Assembly (NCBI GenBank): GCA_964442285.1
Contig: CAYTZH010000078.1
Span: 1 to 13,698 of the forward strand
Direction of reading: 5' to 3'
From: CAYTZH01 sp964442285
GTDB lineage: Bacteria; Myxococcota_A; UBA9160; JAFDET01
DNA: 13,698 nt
The position numbers were made by a program, and so were the translations under genes. Shown here one piece after another: positions 1 through 7,108 of the stretch. How positions within the stretch are numbered: position 1 is the stretch's first letter; the number at the start of each line of letters is the position of its first letter. The notes under the pieces are model-generated. The model worked only from the letters and a program-made list of their open reading frames with translations, was not told the origin of the DNA and searched no databases.

Positions 1-3000
1 ACACGCCGGGGCTGAACGGGGCGGCGCCGGGCACCACGGCCTTCCGGGGTGACGTGGGCTCGGGTCAGCGCCTGGCGGCGCTGACGACGGACGCGGCGGG
101 CACGACGCAGATCGGCGATCCGACCAATCCGGTGCCGGTCTCGATCCAGACGGTGGATCGGGCGGCGCAGACGGTGGCGGGTGTGGCGATCGGAGCGGCC
201 GAGGGCAGCCAGACGTTCAACGACCCGGTGGTGCTGTCGGCGGACACGACGCTCACGGCGTCGAACGAGGTGCTCGACAACGACCCGGTGGCCGCGGGTG
301 ACCAGGATCTGCCTTCGAACGTGACCTTCGCCCAGACGGTGGACTCGGACGCGGCGGCGCCGTGGGCGCTCACGGTGAACACGCCGGCGCTGAACGGGGC
401 CGCCGAGGGCACCACGGCCTTCCGGGGTGACGTCGGCTCGGCCCAGCGCCTGGCGGCGCTGACGACGGACGCGGCGGGCACGACGCAGATCGGCGATCCG
501 ACCAATCCGGTGCCGGTCTCGATCCAGACGGTGGATCGGGCGGCGCAGACGGTGGCGGGTGTGGCGATCGGAGCGGCCGAGGGCAGCCAGACGTTCAACG
601 ACCCGGTGGTGCTGTCGGCGGACACGACGCTCACGGCGTCGAACGAGGTGCTCGACAACGACCCGGTGGCCGCGGGTGACCAGGATCTGCCTTCGAACGT
701 GACCTTCGCCCAGACGGTGGACTCGGACACGGCGGCGCCGTGGGCGCTCACGGTGAACACGCCGGGGCTGAACGGGGCGGCGCCGGGCACCACGGCCTTC
801 CGGGGTGACGTGGGCTCGGCCCAGCGCCTGGCGACGCTCACCACGGATGCCCCGGGCACGACCGAGATCGGCGATCCGGCCAACCCGGTCCAGATCGCCA
901 TCCGGACCGTGGACCGGGCGGCGCAGATCGTGTCGGGCGTGGCGATCGCGGGGGCCGAGGGCACCCAGACCTATGGCGACGACGTGGTGCTCCAGGCGGA
1001 CGCCGTGCTGGCGGCGGGCAACGAGGTGGCCGACAACGACGGCGCGGGCACCGACCTGCCCTCGAACGTGATCTTCGGGCAGACCCTCAGCTCGAGCAGC
1101 GATGCCACGCCGTGGGCGGTCCACGTGGTCACCCCGGATACGGCTCGCTTCCAGGGGAACGTGGGGCTGGATGCCGGGGGCAGCCTCGCGCGGCTCCGCG
1201 GGATCCAGGTCTCGCCGCCCACCTTCTCCAGCATCGTCTCGGCGGGCGACATCCAGATCTTCGGATCCAGCGGCTTCGGCACCCAGATCGAGTTCGGCGA
1301 TCCGGCCACCGGGCAGTCGATCCAGGTGCTGACGCGGTCGCTCGTGCCGGGCGGAGCACCCGTGCTGATGGGGACCGGCGGCGACCAGTTCTACCTGGGA
1401 GACGTCGTGCTGAACTCCGACGTGGGGTTCGGGACCGCCCAGGTCGGGACGGCCTTCACGGGTGATCTGTTCTTCGGACAGCCGGTCGATTCCGCCGGCG
1501 GCACGAACCGGTCCCTGAGCGTGAGTCGCACGGGGGCCGGGACGACCACGTTCGCCGGCGCCGTGGGCGGCGGGAACGAGCTCTCGAGCGTGACCACGGC
1601 GGGCGGCGGGTCGACCCTCATCACCGGTGGCGAGGTCTCGACCACCGGCGAGCAGGACTACGGGGATGCCGTCGTCATCGGGGCGAACACCACGCTCAAC
1701 GCGTCGGAGGCCCGCTTCCGCAGCACGCTGGATTCGGCCGGCGGCGAGGACCTGACCATCGACACGCCGTCGGGGACGACCCGGTTCGATGCCGCCGTCG
1801 GTGGCACCGCTGCGTTCGGGACGCTCGCCGTGAACTTCGACGAACTCCAGATCGAGGGCGGTCTCGTGCGGTCCACGAACGCGACCGAGCTGAACGCCGG
1901 CAATCCGAGGGCGGACGTGCCGGGGGTCGCGACGATCTTCGGCGACGGCTCGATCTTCTTCGACGCCGGCGGGACCTTCACGGCCGGTGTCAACGAGAAG
2001 ATCTCGTTTAATGAGTCCGTCCAGATCGATGCGACGACGGTGAACGTGGGCGACATCGCCGCCGTGGATCTCATCGAGATCAACGGGAACACCCTGAACA
2101 TCCAGGGACGCGGCGGCAGCGATCTGCTGGTGGCGGACGGGACCACGGTCGCGGACGAGGGCCCGGACTTCGTGGCGAACGAGGTGGTCCTGAACGCCAA
2201 CAACATCTCCGCACCGTCGAACTTCTCCGTCGGCACGGAGGACGGCACGGTCGACGGGTCGAACCCGGGGGGCTTCCGGATCCGGCAGATCTTCGACGAC
2301 GGGTCGCCGCTCACCGCGGACGACATCATGCTCGGCGACACGACCCTCGATCTCCGGGCCCAGGGCGTGGACCGCATCGACGAACGGGTGAATCCGGTGC
2401 GGGGGCCGGAGCTCGCCGGGCTGATCCCGCCGCCGCTCGAGGCCCCGGAGACGGGCACCGGGCCCACGCGGGACGAGGTGGCCAAGGCCCTGGAGTGCCT
2501 CCAGTACATCCTCGAGGAGTACGAGGAGGAGGAGATCCCGGAGGACTGCCGGGAGTTCGCCGAGCAGCAGGAGGCGGCGATCGCCACCGGACAGCAGCCG
2601 GAGTGGCTCTCGGAGGAGCCGATCCTCCGCGCCCAGTCGCTGTACACGAAGCTGCTGAAGGGCCCCAACCGCTCCGAGGAGCTGCGGGAGAGCCTCGGGG
2701 CCGCGGCGCGGGACTACCAGAGCCAGACCGGCCAGCGCGCGATCGACGGCGCCGCCTTCCGGACCTTCGTCGATGGCTCGGGCGCCTACGCCTCCGCCGA
2801 GGACGAGCTGGACCAGGTCGCGATGCTCTTCGCGCAGATGCGGCGGCTCGAGATGGTCGAGGCCGACTACCAGGACCTGCGCGACGCGATCCTGCTCGAG
2901 CTGGCCGACCTGGTGCAGGTGGAAGGCCTCGATGCCCGGACCCTCGAAGACGCGATCGAGGCGGGACCGGAGCCCCAGGTGGAGGAGGAGGGCCGGGGCC

Positions 3001-3059
3001 TGCCCCCGGGCTTCGTCGCCTCCGCGGGACCGCTGGAGGGGCTGCTGACGCAGCCCTGA
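1..3059 (+). CDS. Beta-strand-repeat surface/secreted protein, 5'-partial
   Basis: The reading frame is open from the first complete codon (base 3), so the true start lies upstream; about 1018 residues are visible, ending at TGA 3057-3059. Visible residues 1 to about 376 are three tandem copies of a 124-126 residue unit with recurring heads of the type GTTAFRGDVG and LTTDAxGTT. Residues about 377-800 continue as degenerate repeats rich in Gly, Thr, Asp and Val (GTTTFAGAVGG, GTTRFDAAVGG). This composition is typical of filamentous-haemagglutinin-like beta-helix exoproteins. From about residue 820 the character changes: a proline-rich linker (IPPPLEAPETGTGPT) leads into an acidic helical region with two cysteines 17 residues apart. 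No autotransporter barrel, sortase motif or obvious anchor is visible. Outer-surface or secreted location and an adhesive or structural role are inference; the upstream secretion signal and any partner gene are outside the window. Confidence 0.85.
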   Translation, partial: TPGLNGAAPGTTAFRGDVGSGQRLAALTTDAAGTTQIGDPTNPVPVSIQTVDRAAQTVAGVAIGAAEGSQTFNDPVVLSADTTLTASNEVLDNDPVAAGDQDLPSNVTFAQTVDSDAAAPWALTVNTPALNGAAEGTTAFRGDVGSAQRLAALTTDAAGTTQIGDPTNPVPVSIQTVDRAAQTVAGVAIGAAEGSQTFNDPVVLSADTTLTASNEVLDNDPVAAGDQDLPSNVTFAQTVDSDTAAPWALTVNTPGLNGAAPGTTAFRGDVGSAQRLATLTTDAPGTTEIGDPANPVQIAIRTVDRAAQIVSGVAIAGAEGTQTYGDDVVLQADAVLAAGNEVADNDGAGTDLPSNVIFGQTLSSSSDATPWAVHVVTPDTARFQGNVGLDAGGSLARLRGIQVSPPTFSSIVSAGDIQIFGSSGFGTQIEFGDPATGQSIQVLTRSLVPGGAPVLMGTGGDQFYLGDVVLNSDVGFGTAQVGTAFTGDLFFGQPVDSAGGTNRSLSVSRTGAGTTTFAGAVGGGNELSSVTTAGGGSTLITGGEVSTTGEQDYGDAVVIGANTTLNASEARFRSTLDSAGGEDLTIDTPSGTTRFDAAVGGTAAFGTLAVNFDELQIEGGLVRSTNATELNAGNPRADVPGVATIFGDGSIFFDAGGTFTAGVNEKISFNESVQIDATTVNVGDIAAVDLIEINGNTLNIQGRGGSDLLVADGTTVADEGPDFVANEVVLNANNISAPSNFSVGTEDGTVDGSNPGGFRIRQIFDDGSPLTADDIMLGDTTLDLRAQGVDRIDERVNPVRGPELAGLIPPPLEAPETGTGPTRDEVAKALECLQYILEEYEEEEIPEDCREFAEQQEAAIATGQQPEWLSEEPILRAQSLYTKLLKGPNRSEELRESLGAAARDYQSQTGQRAIDGAAFRTFVDGSGAYASAEDELDQVAMLFAQMRRLEMVEADYQDLRDAILLELADLVQVEGLDARTLEDAIEAGPEPQVEEEGRGLPPGFVASAGPLEGLLTQP
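3..380 (+). repeat. Tandem coding repeat, copy 1 (378 bp)
   Basis: First visible unit of an in-frame 126-codon tandem repeat. By eye it differs from copy 2 at nine positions: eight in the first ~65 bases and one near the 3' end, with an identical stretch of about 280 bp between. Its first 60 bases instead match the head of copy 3. The array probably extends upstream of the window. Confidence 0.9.
381..758 (+). repeat. Tandem coding repeat, copy 2 (378 bp)
   Basis: Second unit, same length and phase as copy 1 (both start at an acg Thr codon of a TPxLNGAA motif). The long exact match to copy 1 includes synonymous sites, so the duplication or homogenisation is recent. Confidence 0.9.
759..1130 (+). 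repeat. Tandem coding repeat, diverged copy 3 (372 bp)
   Basis: Third unit. The head (759 to about 818) is identical to the head of copy 1; the rest has diverged at DNA and protein level but keeps the same order of motifs (GTTAFRGDVG, LTTDAPGTTEIGDP, TVDRAAQ, AGAEGTQTYGD, LPSNVIFGQT). It is two codons shorter and is followed by a new TPDTARF unit at 1131. Confidence 0.8.
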
Positions 3060-3070
3060 GGCCGCTGCGG

Positions 3071-3457
3071 CTACTCGGCGGGATGCTTCGGCTCGAGGGT
3101 CACCGGGCCCCACTGCTCGAGCCAGGCGCGCGGGTCGACGGGTCGGGCGCGGGAAGCGGTGCCCCCGCCGGAGGGCCGCACCGGCGCCTCGCGTCCGGGG
3201 GCCCGCGCCGCCGGCGGACCGACCGGGGCGGCGAAGCCCTGCCTGTCCATCTCCCCGTCCCTCATCCCGGCCGGGATCTCCGTCACCCGCCGGGCGGCCG
3301 GACTCCGCCCGCGGAACAGGCGCCGTCCCAGGTCGTCGGTCGTGGCCAGCTCGGACTGGCCCCGGGGTCGCCGCACGGGGCCGTTGCCCGAGCCGGCGGC
3401 GCAGGCCAGGGCCAGCACGGCCGCCAGGCCGAGCGCCGGCAGGCCTCGCGGGCTCAC
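3071..3457 (-). CDS. Short putative lipoprotein, C-terminal partner of an overlapping pair
   Basis: Predicted 128 residues from GTG at 3457-3455 to TAG at 3073-3071. The GTG overlaps the TGA of the upstream lipoprotein gene by four bases (GTGA), a classic translational-coupling arrangement; this decides the start. Residues 6-18 are hydrophobic and end at Cys19 (LAVLALAC-like; the -3 residue is Ala rather than Leu, so the lipobox is imperfect). The remainder is Arg/Pro/Gly-rich and looks disordered, with a short tail WLEQWGPVTLEPKHPAE. I recognise no family. A longer open frame continues upstream but only as antisense shadow. The stop lies 11 bp from the convergent beta-repeat gene, with a small GCCG-CTG-CGGC hairpin at 3061-3071 between them. 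Confidence 0.55.
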   Translation of the reverse strand: MSPRGLPALGLAAVLALACAAGSGNGPVRRPRGQSELATTDDLGRRLFRGRSPAARRVTEIPAGMRDGEMDRQGFAAPVGPPAARAPGREAPVRPSGGGTASRARPVDPRAWLEQWGPVTLEPKHPAE

Positions 3458-4101
3458 GGGCCTTCTCCCGCCACCACCAGGGTTCCCTCGGAGGTGTGCA
3501 GCCGCCTGGGTCGCCAGCCGGCCAGGCCAGAGAGTCGTTGGAGCCCCGCGGCGTGCGCCCGGATCACCCAGGGATCGCGAGGGTCCTCGAACCAGAGCAC
3601 CACGGCAGTCCGCTGGCCCGCGGGACCGACGAGCTCCGCCCGGAACAGCTCCGCCTCCGAGAAGCCCGCCTCGCGCAGGAGCGCGTAGGGCGGGCAGGTC
3701 CGTGGCCCGCACTCGAGGGCCCACGGCTCGTCGGCGGCCCGGGTGTGCAGCCAGCCCAGCAGCTCTTCCACCAGGGCCCGTCGGCGCTGGAGCTGGAAGT
3801 GGAGGTACTTGTCGGCCAGGTCGAAGGGGTTGACCAGGGGCTCCGTGCGCCCCGCCGGGACGACGCTGCTGGTGACATAGCCCCGGCGCAGGGCATCGAG
3901 GTCGCTGCCCGCGCGCTCCCGGAGCTGCCAGCGGATGATCCGGGAGCTCCAGCGATCGCGTCGCGAGGGCTCCTGGAAGTAGTCGAAGAAGGGCTCGGGC
4001 TCGCCGGGGGGCGCGCCGGTGGATGCACACGCGGTGCCGGCAGCGGCGGCGCAGGCCAGCAGCAGGCGGAGGGATGCACGGTGGCGCGGAAACCAGGCCA
4101 T
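3454..4101 (-). CDS. Putative lipoprotein of unknown family
   Basis: Predicted 215 residues. The N-terminus has basic residues (RHR, R12), a hydrophobic run and LLAC with Cys17, a good lipobox, so membrane anchoring in the periplasm is likely. The mature part begins with a Gly/Pro/Glu linker, then FFDYFQEPSRRDRWSSRIIRW, a helical Arg-rich middle, a Cys-x4-Cys pair (ECGPRTC), and a mixed strand/helix C-terminal half (AVVLWFEDPRDPWVIRAHAAG). No enzyme motif is apparent and I do not recognise the family. No strong ribosome-binding site precedes the ATG (C-rich leader). The stop overlaps the next lipoprotein gene by four bases; 58 bp separate it from the NTF2-like gene upstream, so the three may be one transcript. 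Confidence 0.7.
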   Translation of the reverse strand: MAWFPRHRASLRLLLACAAAAGTACASTGAPPGEPEPFFDYFQEPSRRDRWSSRIIRWQLRERAGSDLDALRRGYVTSSVVPAGRTEPLVNPFDLADKYLHFQLQRRRALVEELLGWLHTRAADEPWALECGPRTCPPYALLREAGFSEAELFRAELVGPAGQRTAVVLWFEDPRDPWVIRAHAAGLQRLSGLAGWRPRRLHTSEGTLVVAGEGP

Positions 4102-4159
4102 CGGGGGGAGGTTCGGCCCCCCCGGACGGACGCTTGAGGCTGTGTCGGGTGGGCCGGGG

Positions 4160-4984
4160 CTAGTCCCGGGCGCGGAGACCCCAGATCGCCCACTCGCCGC
4201 CGGACCGCCGCACCATGGAGGCCCGCAAGGTGGCGAAGGCCCGCCGCACGCTGCCGGTCGGCGTGGTGAACGAGATCCGCTGGGCGAAGTGGAGCGTGCC
4301 CCGGTCTCCCTGGACGTCCACGGCCAGGCCTTCCACCGAGACCGAGATGTCCCGGTTCGAGCGGCAGAAGGAGTCGAGGCTGCGCCGCTGGGAGCGGCTC
4401 ATGATCAGCACCGACGCCAGGTCGTCGAGGTCGCAGCGCTGCATGGCGGCCTCGTAGGCGTCGAGGGCGTCGAGCGCGGCGGTGTGGTTCTCGAGGCCCC
4501 GCGCCGACACGGGCGCGGCGCCGAGAGACTGCACCGCGTCGGCGCTGGCACCGTTGCCCAGCACGACGATCTCGTCGATCCGCCAGCCGCCCTTGCGGGC
4601 CCGCTTCAGGGAGGCCCGGAGGTGCTGTCGGCTCAGGGCGTTGGCGTCCTGGCAGCGGTAGCCGAGGCTCTGGTCGAAGTCGATCCAGGCCTCGTTGCCC
4701 GTCACGTCCAGGTCGCGCTGCTTCACCGAGAGGAAGGCCTCTTCGCACTGCTCCCAGGTGCGCTCGATGAACAGGCGCTCGGCCTTCTCCATTCGCCAGA
4801 CGTTCGCGAGCCGCTCGATGTCGCGGGCCTGGTAGGCCGCCATGTACTCGCGAAGCGCGTCCTGCACCGCCTTGCGCTCGGACGCAGACGCGGCCGCCGC
4901 CGGAGAGGCCCCACCGAGGGCGAGGGCGAGCAGCGTGAGCAGCGAGGCCGCGTTCGAGAGGCGGCGGAGGATCGCTTGGTGCAT
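4160..4984 (-). CDS. Secreted protein with two tandem NTF2-like domains
   Basis: Predicted 274 residues from ATG at 4984, chosen because GAGGAG sits about six bases upstream and because it gives a clean signal peptide (RR, hydrophobic residues 15-25, Ala-rich cleavage zone near residue 31-34). A longer in-frame ATG at 5080 would bury the signal in a basic leader and run through the putative promoter. Two domains resemble each other: residues about 38-140 (REYMAAYQARDIERLANVW ... HLRASLKRARKGGWRIDEI) and about 170-270 (DAYEAAMQRCDLDDLASVL ... FATLRASMVRRSGGEWAIWGL), the usual helix-then-curved-sheet pattern of SnoaL/DUF4440-like folds. Cys80 and Cys207 occupy roughly equivalent places. No catalytic residues are recognisable; binding of a ligand or of another envelope protein is inference. 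It heads a possible operon with the two lipoproteins. Confidence 0.75.
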   Translation of the reverse strand: MHQAILRRLSNAASLLTLLALALGGASPAAAASASERKAVQDALREYMAAYQARDIERLANVWRMEKAERLFIERTWEQCEEAFLSVKQRDLDVTGNEAWIDFDQSLGYRCQDANALSRQHLRASLKRARKGGWRIDEIVVLGNGASADAVQSLGAAPVSARGLENHTAALDALDAYEAAMQRCDLDDLASVLIMSRSQRRSLDSFCRSNRDISVSVEGLAVDVQGDRGTLHFAQRISFTTPTGSVRRAFATLRASMVRRSGGEWAIWGLRARD

Positions 4985-5014
4985 GGGGTCTCCTCGGGGG
5001 GACGGCCGAACCGA

Positions 5015-5063
5015 GAGTATGGCGAACGCGTTTCGCAAGAGAAAGGTCGAACCCTCTCTTTTT
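5015..5063 (-). promoter_or_regulatory. AT-rich promoter island with two inverted repeats upstream of the NTF2-like gene
   Basis: In an otherwise very GC-rich window, about 5016-5080 is markedly AT-rich. On the - strand CATACT (5021-5016) is a possible -10 element, about 30 bases from the ATG at 4984; no convincing -35 is seen (TTTCTC at 17-bp spacing). Just upstream lies GCGAA-n5-TTCGC (5022-5036), containing AACGCGTT, and then a hairpin AAGAGA/TCTCTT with an inner GGT/ACC (5037-5060). On the + strand that hairpin runs into five T residues, but no + gene ends here, so I favour a promoter/operator over a terminator. Confidence 0.4.
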
Positions 5064-5080
5064 GCGTGAACTTTCTTCAT

Positions 5081-5114
5081 GGCCCCGGGGGCGCTGCCGG
5101 GCCCCGGGGGCGCT
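5081..5114. repeat. Pair of 15-bp direct repeats, self-complementary
   Basis: GGCCCCGGGGGCGCT occurs at 5081-5095 and again at 5100-5114, separated by four bases. Each copy contains CCCCGGGG, so the copies can also pair with each other as an 8-bp GC hairpin. They lie between the cyclase stop (5146) and the next - strand gene, where a terminator could sit, but no U-tract follows on the - strand. Confidence 0.5.
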
Positions 5115-5145
5115 CCGGAGCGGCTCGCCAGCCCGGGGGTGGGCT

Positions 5146-6072
5146 CTAGCCCCCAGTCGCGACCCGGAACCGGATCTCGTGGGGCTTGCCCGCGGTCCCG
5201 GGCGCGATCAGGATCGTGCCCGCCTCGGGCAGGATGAGCTCCTCGCGGCGGAGGAAGACCGGCCGCTGCCCTTCGGGCACGACCGAGGTGCCGTTGGTGC
5301 TGCGGTCGCTCAGGACGAACTTTCCGTGGCGGCGCTCCACCCGGGCGTGGAAGCGGGAGACCCGCGGGTCGTCGAAGACGAGCTCGTTCTCGGGGTCGCG
5401 CCCGAAGCCGATCGCGTCGCGCTGGCCGTCGAGGCGGATCTCCTCCGGACCGATGTGCAGCACGAGGCTCGCGACCATCCGGTTCGGCCCCGTGTCCACG
5501 GTGCGCAGGTCGATGGCCGTCAGGTGCGCGGTCTGCCAGATGGCCTCGAAGATCTCGAGCCGGTCCCGCCTGCCCGCCACGGAGCGGCGGTCCACCAGGC
5601 GGGTCTCCGCGCGTCGCGCCACGGGGAGCTGCTCGACGGTCTGGGCGCTGGTGAGGATCTGCCCGGCCTTGGCCAGGGAGCGCAGCCGCGCGGCCACGTT
5701 GACCGTGTCGCCGAAGACGTCGTCGGGCTCCACCAGCACCGGCCCCCAGTGCAGGCCCACGTGCACCCCCAGGCGGACTCCCTCGGTCATCTCCCCGGTC
5801 TGGTTGTTCCGGAGGATGGTCTGGGTGGCGTTCAGGGCCGACTCCGCCCTGGGGAACCGGGCGAGCACTTCGTCGCCGATCAGCTTCACCACGGTGCCGC
5901 CGTGCTCCTGGAAGATCTCGGCGATCCGGCGGATGTAGGCGCCGGTGATCTCCCGCGCCCGCACGTTGCCGAGGGTGTCGTAGAGGCGGGTGCTCTCGCC
6001 CAGGTCTGCGAAGACGATGGCCAGGTTCGAGGTGTCGTTCATGGGGCTCGGCGACTGTGGCACCGCCGCCAT
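5146..6072 (-). CDS. Class III adenylate cyclase with C-terminal FHA domain
   Basis: Predicted 308 residues, soluble, no membrane segment. It should make cAMP from ATP while its FHA domain binds a phosphothreonine partner. The cyclase domain spans about 16-180: metal Asp23 (FADLGESTRLY) and Asp67 (KLIGDEVLARF), adenine-selecting Lys63 and Asp118 (DDVFGDTVNVAARL), and transition-state Asn125 and Arg129 are all present, so an active homodimer is expected. The FHA domain spans about 200-300 with Gly224-Arg225, Ser239, His242 and Asn260-Gly261-Thr262, the complete phosphopeptide-binding set. Met11 (6042) is an equally plausible start: the family core begins just after it, and neither ATG has a strong ribosome-binding site. 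The gene follows hslO by 39 bp on the same strand, so co-transcription is likely. A regulatory link to Ser/Thr kinases is inferred from the FHA domain; no kinase is in the window. Confidence 0.92.
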   Translation of the reverse strand: MAAVPQSPSPMNDTSNLAIVFADLGESTRLYDTLGNVRAREITGAYIRRIAEIFQEHGGTVVKLIGDEVLARFPRAESALNATQTILRNNQTGEMTEGVRLGVHVGLHWGPVLVEPDDVFGDTVNVAARLRSLAKAGQILTSAQTVEQLPVARRAETRLVDRRSVAGRRDRLEIFEAIWQTAHLTAIDLRTVDTGPNRMVASLVLHIGPEEIRLDGQRDAIGFGRDPENELVFDDPRVSRFHARVERRHGKFVLSDRSTNGTSVVPEGQRPVFLRREELILPEAGTILIAPGTAGKPHEIRFRVATGG

Positions 6073-6111
6073 TCTACCCCGTCCGCTCCGGAAAGACGGC
6101 GGTCGGGTTGC

Positions 6112-6987
6112 TCAGGCGTCCGGGAGCAGGGCGGCGAGGGCGTCGGGGGCCAGCCGGTAGACCTCGGCGCAGAAGGCGCAGCGCACCTCCAGCTCCTCTT
6201 CGCGCCCGACGGCCTCCCGGAGGTCCTCCCGGCCCAGCAGCAGGCTGGCCCGCTGGGCCCGCTCGCGGCTGCAGGGACACGCGAAGCGGGGCGCGACCCG
6301 GTCGACCGAGCCGTGGGGAAGCTCTCCCAGGAGCTCGCCCAGGATGTCCTCCGGGCGGGCCCCCCCGCGCAGGAGCTCGGCGGGCGGGGTCTGGGCGATC
6401 CGGGTCTCGAGCTCGGCCAGGATCCGGTCGTCGGAGCCGGGGAGGCCCTGGACCAGAAATCCCCCCGCCGCCTCCACCTCGCCACCGGCGCTCAGGTAGA
6501 CGCCGAGCGCCACCGCCGAGGGCTTCTGCTCGCTCTCGAGCAGGTAGCGGGCCAGGTCCTGGGCGATCTCCCCCTCTCGCGGGACGATGCCGCTGTAGGG
6601 GTGCTTCCAGCGCGCGTGGTTCCGCTCCACCGCCAGGGTTCCCGGCCCCAGGGCGTCGGAGATCCCGAGCTCTCCGCCGCGGAAGGGGACGTCCGCCCGG
6701 GGATGCTGGACGAAGCCGCGGACCCGGCCATCGCTCTCGGCCGTGACCGTGAGGTTGCCCAGCGGTCCGTCGCCGCGCAGTCGCAGCTGGAGGCGCTCGC
6801 CGTCCTGGCCCCGGCTGGCGAGCAGCACGCCGCCCATCAGCGCGCGGCCCAGGGCCACGGACGCCGTCGGGCCGGTCTGGTGCCGCGTGACGGCCTCCCG
6901 CACCAGCCTCGTGGCCGACAGCACGCGCACCATGGCGCTGCCGTCGCTGGAGAAGGTGCGCAGGAGCTCGTCGGGAACCGCGTCCAC
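6112..6987 (-). CDS. hslO: Hsp33 redox-regulated chaperone
   Basis: Predicted 291 residues, the usual Hsp33 length. This cytoplasmic holdase is activated when oxidative stress releases zinc from four cysteines and disulfides form. Those are visible as Cys237-x-Cys239 (FACPCS) and Cys270-x2-Cys273 (RCAFCAEVY). The N-terminal substrate domain shows GDGPLGNLTVTAESDGRVRGFV, and the middle carries the GIVP..GEIAQDLARYLLESEQ signature of the family. The start is GTG at 6987: an in-frame TAG lies 12 bases upstream, and the N-terminus (DELLRTFSSDGSAMVRVLSAT) aligns with the family beginning. No clear ribosome-binding site is seen. It is divergent from the histone-like gene across about 120 bp and is probably first in an operon with the cyclase. 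Confidence 0.95.
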   Translation of the reverse strand: MDAVPDELLRTFSSDGSAMVRVLSATRLVREAVTRHQTGPTASVALGRALMGGVLLASRGQDGERLQLRLRGDGPLGNLTVTAESDGRVRGFVQHPRADVPFRGGELGISDALGPGTLAVERNHARWKHPYSGIVPREGEIAQDLARYLLESEQKPSAVALGVYLSAGGEVEAAGGFLVQGLPGSDDRILAELETRIAQTPPAELLRGGARPEDILGELLGELPHGSVDRVAPRFACPCSRERAQRASLLLGREDLREAVGREEELEVRCAFCAEVYRLAPDALAALLPDA

Positions 6988-7108
6988 GGGCCGAGCCTAG
7001 CCGCTCGCCCCGAGACCGGCTCGAAGCGCCCCCATTCCTCCGAAAGACGTGGTATCCGATGGGAAGGAACTGCCGGAAGGCTCCGGCGCAGATCTGGGAG
7101 AGCGACAC

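Noticed and set aside
65..964. A 299-codon frame antisense to the repeat array
   Set aside because: It mirrors the repeat periodicity of the sense frame; nothing indicates selection on the antisense product.
3..1130. CRISPR-like or satellite interpretation of the repeats
   Set aside because: Units are 372-378 bp, contiguous without spacers, and in frame within a long coding sequence.
2495..3688. A 397-codon + strand frame spanning the end of the beta-repeat gene and the lipoprotein region
   Set aside because: It is out of frame with the repeat protein and antisense to the lipoproteins, with shadow composition and no motif.
4985..5080. Extended start (ATG 5080) for the NTF2-like protein
   Set aside because: It adds a basic leader through the AT-rich promoter island and displaces the signal peptide; ATG 4984 has its own GAGGAG.
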